The notes under the pieces were generated by a model that did no database searches, was not told the origin of the DNA, and was given only the letters and a program-made list of their open reading frames with translations. A DNA stretch of 6,829 nucleotides from positions 1-6,829 of the forward strand of contig JACQLL010000015.1 in assembly GCA_016234025.1 (NCBI GenBank), in the 5' to 3' direction. Each line of letters starts with the position of its first letter. Within the stretch, counting starts at the first letter, position 1. Positions 5,641 to 6,829 of this stretch are shown here, piece by piece. The position numbers and the translations under genes are program-made. Source of the DNA: Candidatus Pacearchaeota archaeon. GTDB taxonomy: Archaea > Nanobdellota > Nanobdellia > Pacearchaeales > GW2011-AR1.

Positions 5641-6510
5641 TTATCTTTCCTCCCTTGTTCTCTGGCTTCTTTTCATTCGTCTGTGTTTTTTAATTGCCCG
5701 CCAGATGATGAAAATCAGAATTATAACGATTGCGATTGCGATATAAGTAAGCGTATTACTTTTCTGGATTATGCCGAGTTCTATTGCTTTCTCTTCTGTG
5801 TAAACCTTTAACGGTATTTCTACGTTTTGCGTTACCTTTTTGTTGCTGAAGTCGAGATATTCGACGATTGTTATTAAGTTTGCGTTTGCCGACGTGAATC
5901 TGACGTCGAAGTTTGCTGTTTCGAAATCGTCGGAATCAATATTGCCGATGTAGATTTCATCTTCTGACAGAATTGTGAAACCTTCCGGCACTGCTTTTAT
6001 CGATACAAATCTTGCGTCGGAGAAACCTTTGTTTACTATTTTTAATGTTAATTTCCCGTTTCTGTTGACTACCGGAGTTTGCGTTTCTATTGAGAAAGTA
6101 AGGTCAGGATTGCTTGCAATTTTAACCCCGATTGTTCCTGAACGTGATTTATCGTCGTCGTTTATGGAATATTTTAATTCGTAAGGAATTTCGTAATCGC
6201 CGGGAGGTGCGGTTGAAGATGCCTTTAATCTGTATGCGAATATTTCTTCGTCGTCTTCCCTGATTTCATCGATTGATTGTTCTGAAGTTCCTACCGGTAT
6301 GAAAGGGGTGTTTGAAAAGTCAAGTATCAGAGAAACGTCTACAACGTCGTCGCTTAACAGGTTCTCGAGCTCGACTCTTATCGTGCCTTCCTGTCCCGGA
6401 GATAATTCATCGACCAAGACGGAGTTTATAGCCAAAGCAGAAACAAAACTTGAGAGAAATACCACAACTGCTAATGTGATTAGTGCAAGTTTTATTTTAT
6501 TTTTTTCCAT
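5641..6510 (-). CDS. Exported, C-terminally anchored S-layer-like beta-sandwich protein
   Basis: A 289-residue surface protein, first gene of the operon. A signal peptide covers about 1-27 (MEKNKIK, a hydrophobic core, then SFVSALA). Two Ig-like beta-sandwich regions follow. The first is at about 28-132, with SPGQEGTIRVELEN and the PPGDYEIPYELKY turn typical of NEW3/CARDB-type domains. The second is at about 135-237, with NRNGKLTLKIVNKGFSDA. A membrane helix at about 254-270 precedes a basic cytoplasmic tail of about 19 residues. This is the COG1361-like layout. Outside domains held by one C-terminal helix, encoded with MacB-type permeases, suggest a surface partner or adaptor for the transporter (inferred). 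The frame stays open 30 codons further upstream to an ATG at 6600. I prefer the ATG at 6508-6510 because the signal peptide begins there and a TATA box lies 29 nt upstream. Confidence 0.8.
   Translation of the reverse strand: MEKNKIKLALITLAVVVFLSSFVSALAINSVLVDELSPGQEGTIRVELENLLSDDVVDVSLILDFSNTPFIPVGTSEQSIDEIREDDEEIFAYRLKASSTAPPGDYEIPYELKYSINDDDKSRSGTIGVKIASNPDLTFSIETQTPVVNRNGKLTLKIVNKGFSDARFVSIKAVPEGFTILSEDEIYIGNIDSDDFETANFDVRFTSANANLITIVEYLDFSNKKVTQNVEIPLKVYTEEKAIELGIIQKSNTLTYIAIAIVIILIFIIWRAIKKHRRMKRSQRTREER
5649..5654 (-). promoter_or_regulatory. Strong Shine-Dalgarno of the small acidic gene
   Basis: The minus strand reads GGGAGG with an 8-nt spacer to the ATG at 5638-5640. It lies inside the last codons of the anchored-protein gene and is the clearest ribosome binding site in the window, in contrast to the leaderless first gene of the operon. 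Confidence 0.7.
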
Positions 6511-6530
6511 ATTTCTCTTGATGAATGTGT

Positions 6531-6547
6531 GTTTAAAAATCTTTCTG
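6531..6547 (-). promoter_or_regulatory. BRE/TATA promoter of the permease operon
   Basis: The minus strand reads CAGAAAG then ATTTTTAAAC: a purine-rich BRE-like element followed by a TATA box. The first T is 29 nt before the A of the ATG at 6510, predicting a leaderless or almost leaderless operon transcript. It also argues against the longer open frame starting at 6600, most of which would lie upstream of the transcript start. Confidence 0.6.
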
Positions 6548-6640
6548 TATTGTTTTGACTTTGAAAAAGTAACAAAAACGCAGAGTTTATAGTGAACCAA
6601 TTTAATTTCTCGGTCGCAAATTTGTCCCCTAAATAGTCAA

Positions 6641-6660
6641 CCAACCGAAACTAACCGAAG
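6641..6660. repeat. Tandem decamer
   Basis: Two adjoining 10-bp units, CCAACCGAAA and CTAACCGAAG, agree at 8 of 10 positions with AACCGAA exact. They lie about 100 bp upstream of the operon TATA box, next to the first inverted repeat. They could be one face of a protein-binding site, spaced one helical turn apart. Confidence 0.5.
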
Positions 6661-6666
6661 AACTTA

Positions 6667-6707
6667 TAGCAACTGACTTAAATAACTCCCCAAATTGTCA
6701 GTTGCTA
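6667..6707. repeat. Inverted repeat 1 (11-bp perfect arms)
   Basis: TAGCAACTGAC at 6667-6677 is the exact reverse complement of GTCAGTTGCTA at 6697-6707, with a 19-nt AT-rich loop containing CCCC. It is the leftmost of four closely packed hairpin-forming repeats. It is not followed by a T-run on either strand, so it is not an obvious terminator. Confidence 0.8.
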
Positions 6708-6709
6708 CA

Positions 6710-6743
6710 CCGAGAACCTTTTCTGCTTTGCGCAGGTTCTCGG
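6710..6743. repeat. Inverted repeat 2 (9-bp arms with inner stem)
   Basis: CCGAGAACC at 6710-6718 and GGTTCTCGG at 6735-6743 are perfect complements. Inside the 16-nt loop, TGC (6724-6726) pairs with GCA (6732-6734). Read as minus-strand RNA, the inner stem closes a GCAAA loop resembling a GNRA-type turn and leaves a run of A as a bulge. It begins 2 nt after repeat 1. Confidence 0.8.
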
Positions 6744-6748
6744 GGCCG

Positions 6749-6776
6749 TCAAGAATGCAACTGTCAGCATTCTTGA
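6749..6776. repeat. Inverted repeat 3 (10-bp perfect arms, 8-nt loop)
   Basis: TCAAGAATGC at 6749-6758 pairs perfectly with GCATTCTTGA at 6767-6776 around AACTGTCA. Its 5' arm and loop contain GCAACTG (6757-6763), also present in the left arm of repeat 1, so an alternative pairing with the right arm of repeat 1 is possible. Confidence 0.8.
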
Positions 6777-6782
6777 GGTATT

Positions 6783-6823
6783 CGAGAGAACAAAAAACAA
6801 TGGAGAAATATTTTGGTCTCTCG
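6783..6823. repeat. Inverted repeat 4 (7 + 5 bp stem with one mismatch)
   Basis: CGAGAGA (6783-6789) pairs with TCTCTCG (6817-6823). After a single A/G mismatch, CAAAA (6791-6795) pairs with TTTTG (6811-6815), giving a 12-bp stem and a 15-nt loop. It is 6 nt from repeat 3 and ends close to the window edge, so further repeats may lie beyond it. Confidence 0.75.
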
Positions 6824-6829
6824 TTATAG

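Larger units (their letters stand above)
6511..6829. other. 319-bp gene-free region upstream of the permease operon
   Basis: I see no supported protein gene here. The region holds the operon promoter, a tandem decamer and four inverted repeats. Frames are short; a 9-codon frame at 6800-6829 (MEKYFGLSL) ending at the edge is almost certainly chance. No tRNA cloverleaf, rRNA or transposase remnant is visible. The packing of the inverted repeats suggests a structured RNA or regulatory DNA. Confidence 0.6.

Noticed and set aside
6519..6524. TGATGA as a box C of a C/D RNA
   Set aside because: No paired D box, C' or D' at suitable spacing was found, and the motif lies in the operon's promoter-to-start interval.
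5466..6592. Plus-strand frames opposite the small acidic and anchored-protein genes
   Set aside because: They are antisense to genes with strong start signals, a signal peptide and a membrane anchor; their hydrophobic or Ser-rich products look like complements of Lys/Glu-rich coding sequence.
6511..6600. N-terminal 30-codon extension of the anchored protein
   Set aside because: It would bury the signal peptide behind a basic 30-residue lead and begin upstream of the best TATA box; the ATG at 6508-6510 gives a normal signal peptide and promoter spacing.
6667..6829. tRNA, H/ACA guide RNA or CRISPR array
   Set aside because: The stems do not form a cloverleaf with tRNA-conserved bases, hairpin 1 is followed by ACA but has no guide pocket or k-turn, and the repeats are different palindromes instead of identical direct repeats with spacers.

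Overview
The window looks like a low-GC archaeal chromosome segment, most plausibly from a small-genome DPANN-type lineage (Woesearchaeota or Pacearchaeota-like). This placement is inferred. The evidence is archaeal TATA elements 29-30 nt upstream of three start codons (the spacing of leaderless transcripts), a double-length Lrp/AsnC-type regulator, and a pair of MacB-type permeases in an operon with a membrane-anchored S-layer-like beta-sandwich protein. All seven genes are single-exon and use standard stops (TAG, TGA and TAA all occur).

Left part (1-2882): the extreme left edge may hold the last 21 codons of a rightward gene whose stop overlaps the end of the regulator gene. The regulator (leftward) and an unrecognised 445-residue protein (rightward) diverge from a 91-bp AT-rich spacer. 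That spacer holds one TATA box for each direction and, almost midway between them, an imperfect 21-bp palindrome that is a candidate operator. A second unrecognised gene of 127 codons follows the 445-residue gene after 33 bp, so the regulator probably controls itself and this two-gene unit.

Right part (2887-6510): a tightly packed four-gene leftward operon, converging on the two-gene unit with only 4 bp between stop codons. In transcription order it encodes an exported, C-terminally anchored beta-sandwich protein, a small acidic protein of unknown function, and two paralogous MacB/FtsX-type ABC permeases. Junctions are TAA-ATG abutting, 7 bp, and an ATGA overlap. The expected model is an ABC transporter or mechanotransmission complex with two different permease halves and a surface-exposed partner. 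No ATPase gene is in the window, so it must be supplied from elsewhere.

Right edge (6511-6829): 319 bp without a supported gene. It begins with the operon promoter and continues into a tandem decamer and four closely packed, nearly perfect inverted repeats (stems of 9 to 12 bp, separated by 2, 5 and 6 nt). This is the most unexplained structure in the window. It could be a structured RNA, a regulatory leader or a repeat element.

Base composition is uneven: hand counts of 240-bp samples give about 29% GC in the regulator, 35% in the 445-residue gene, 42-50% in the permeases and 42% in the anchored protein, but 33% over the whole small acidic gene inside the same operon.
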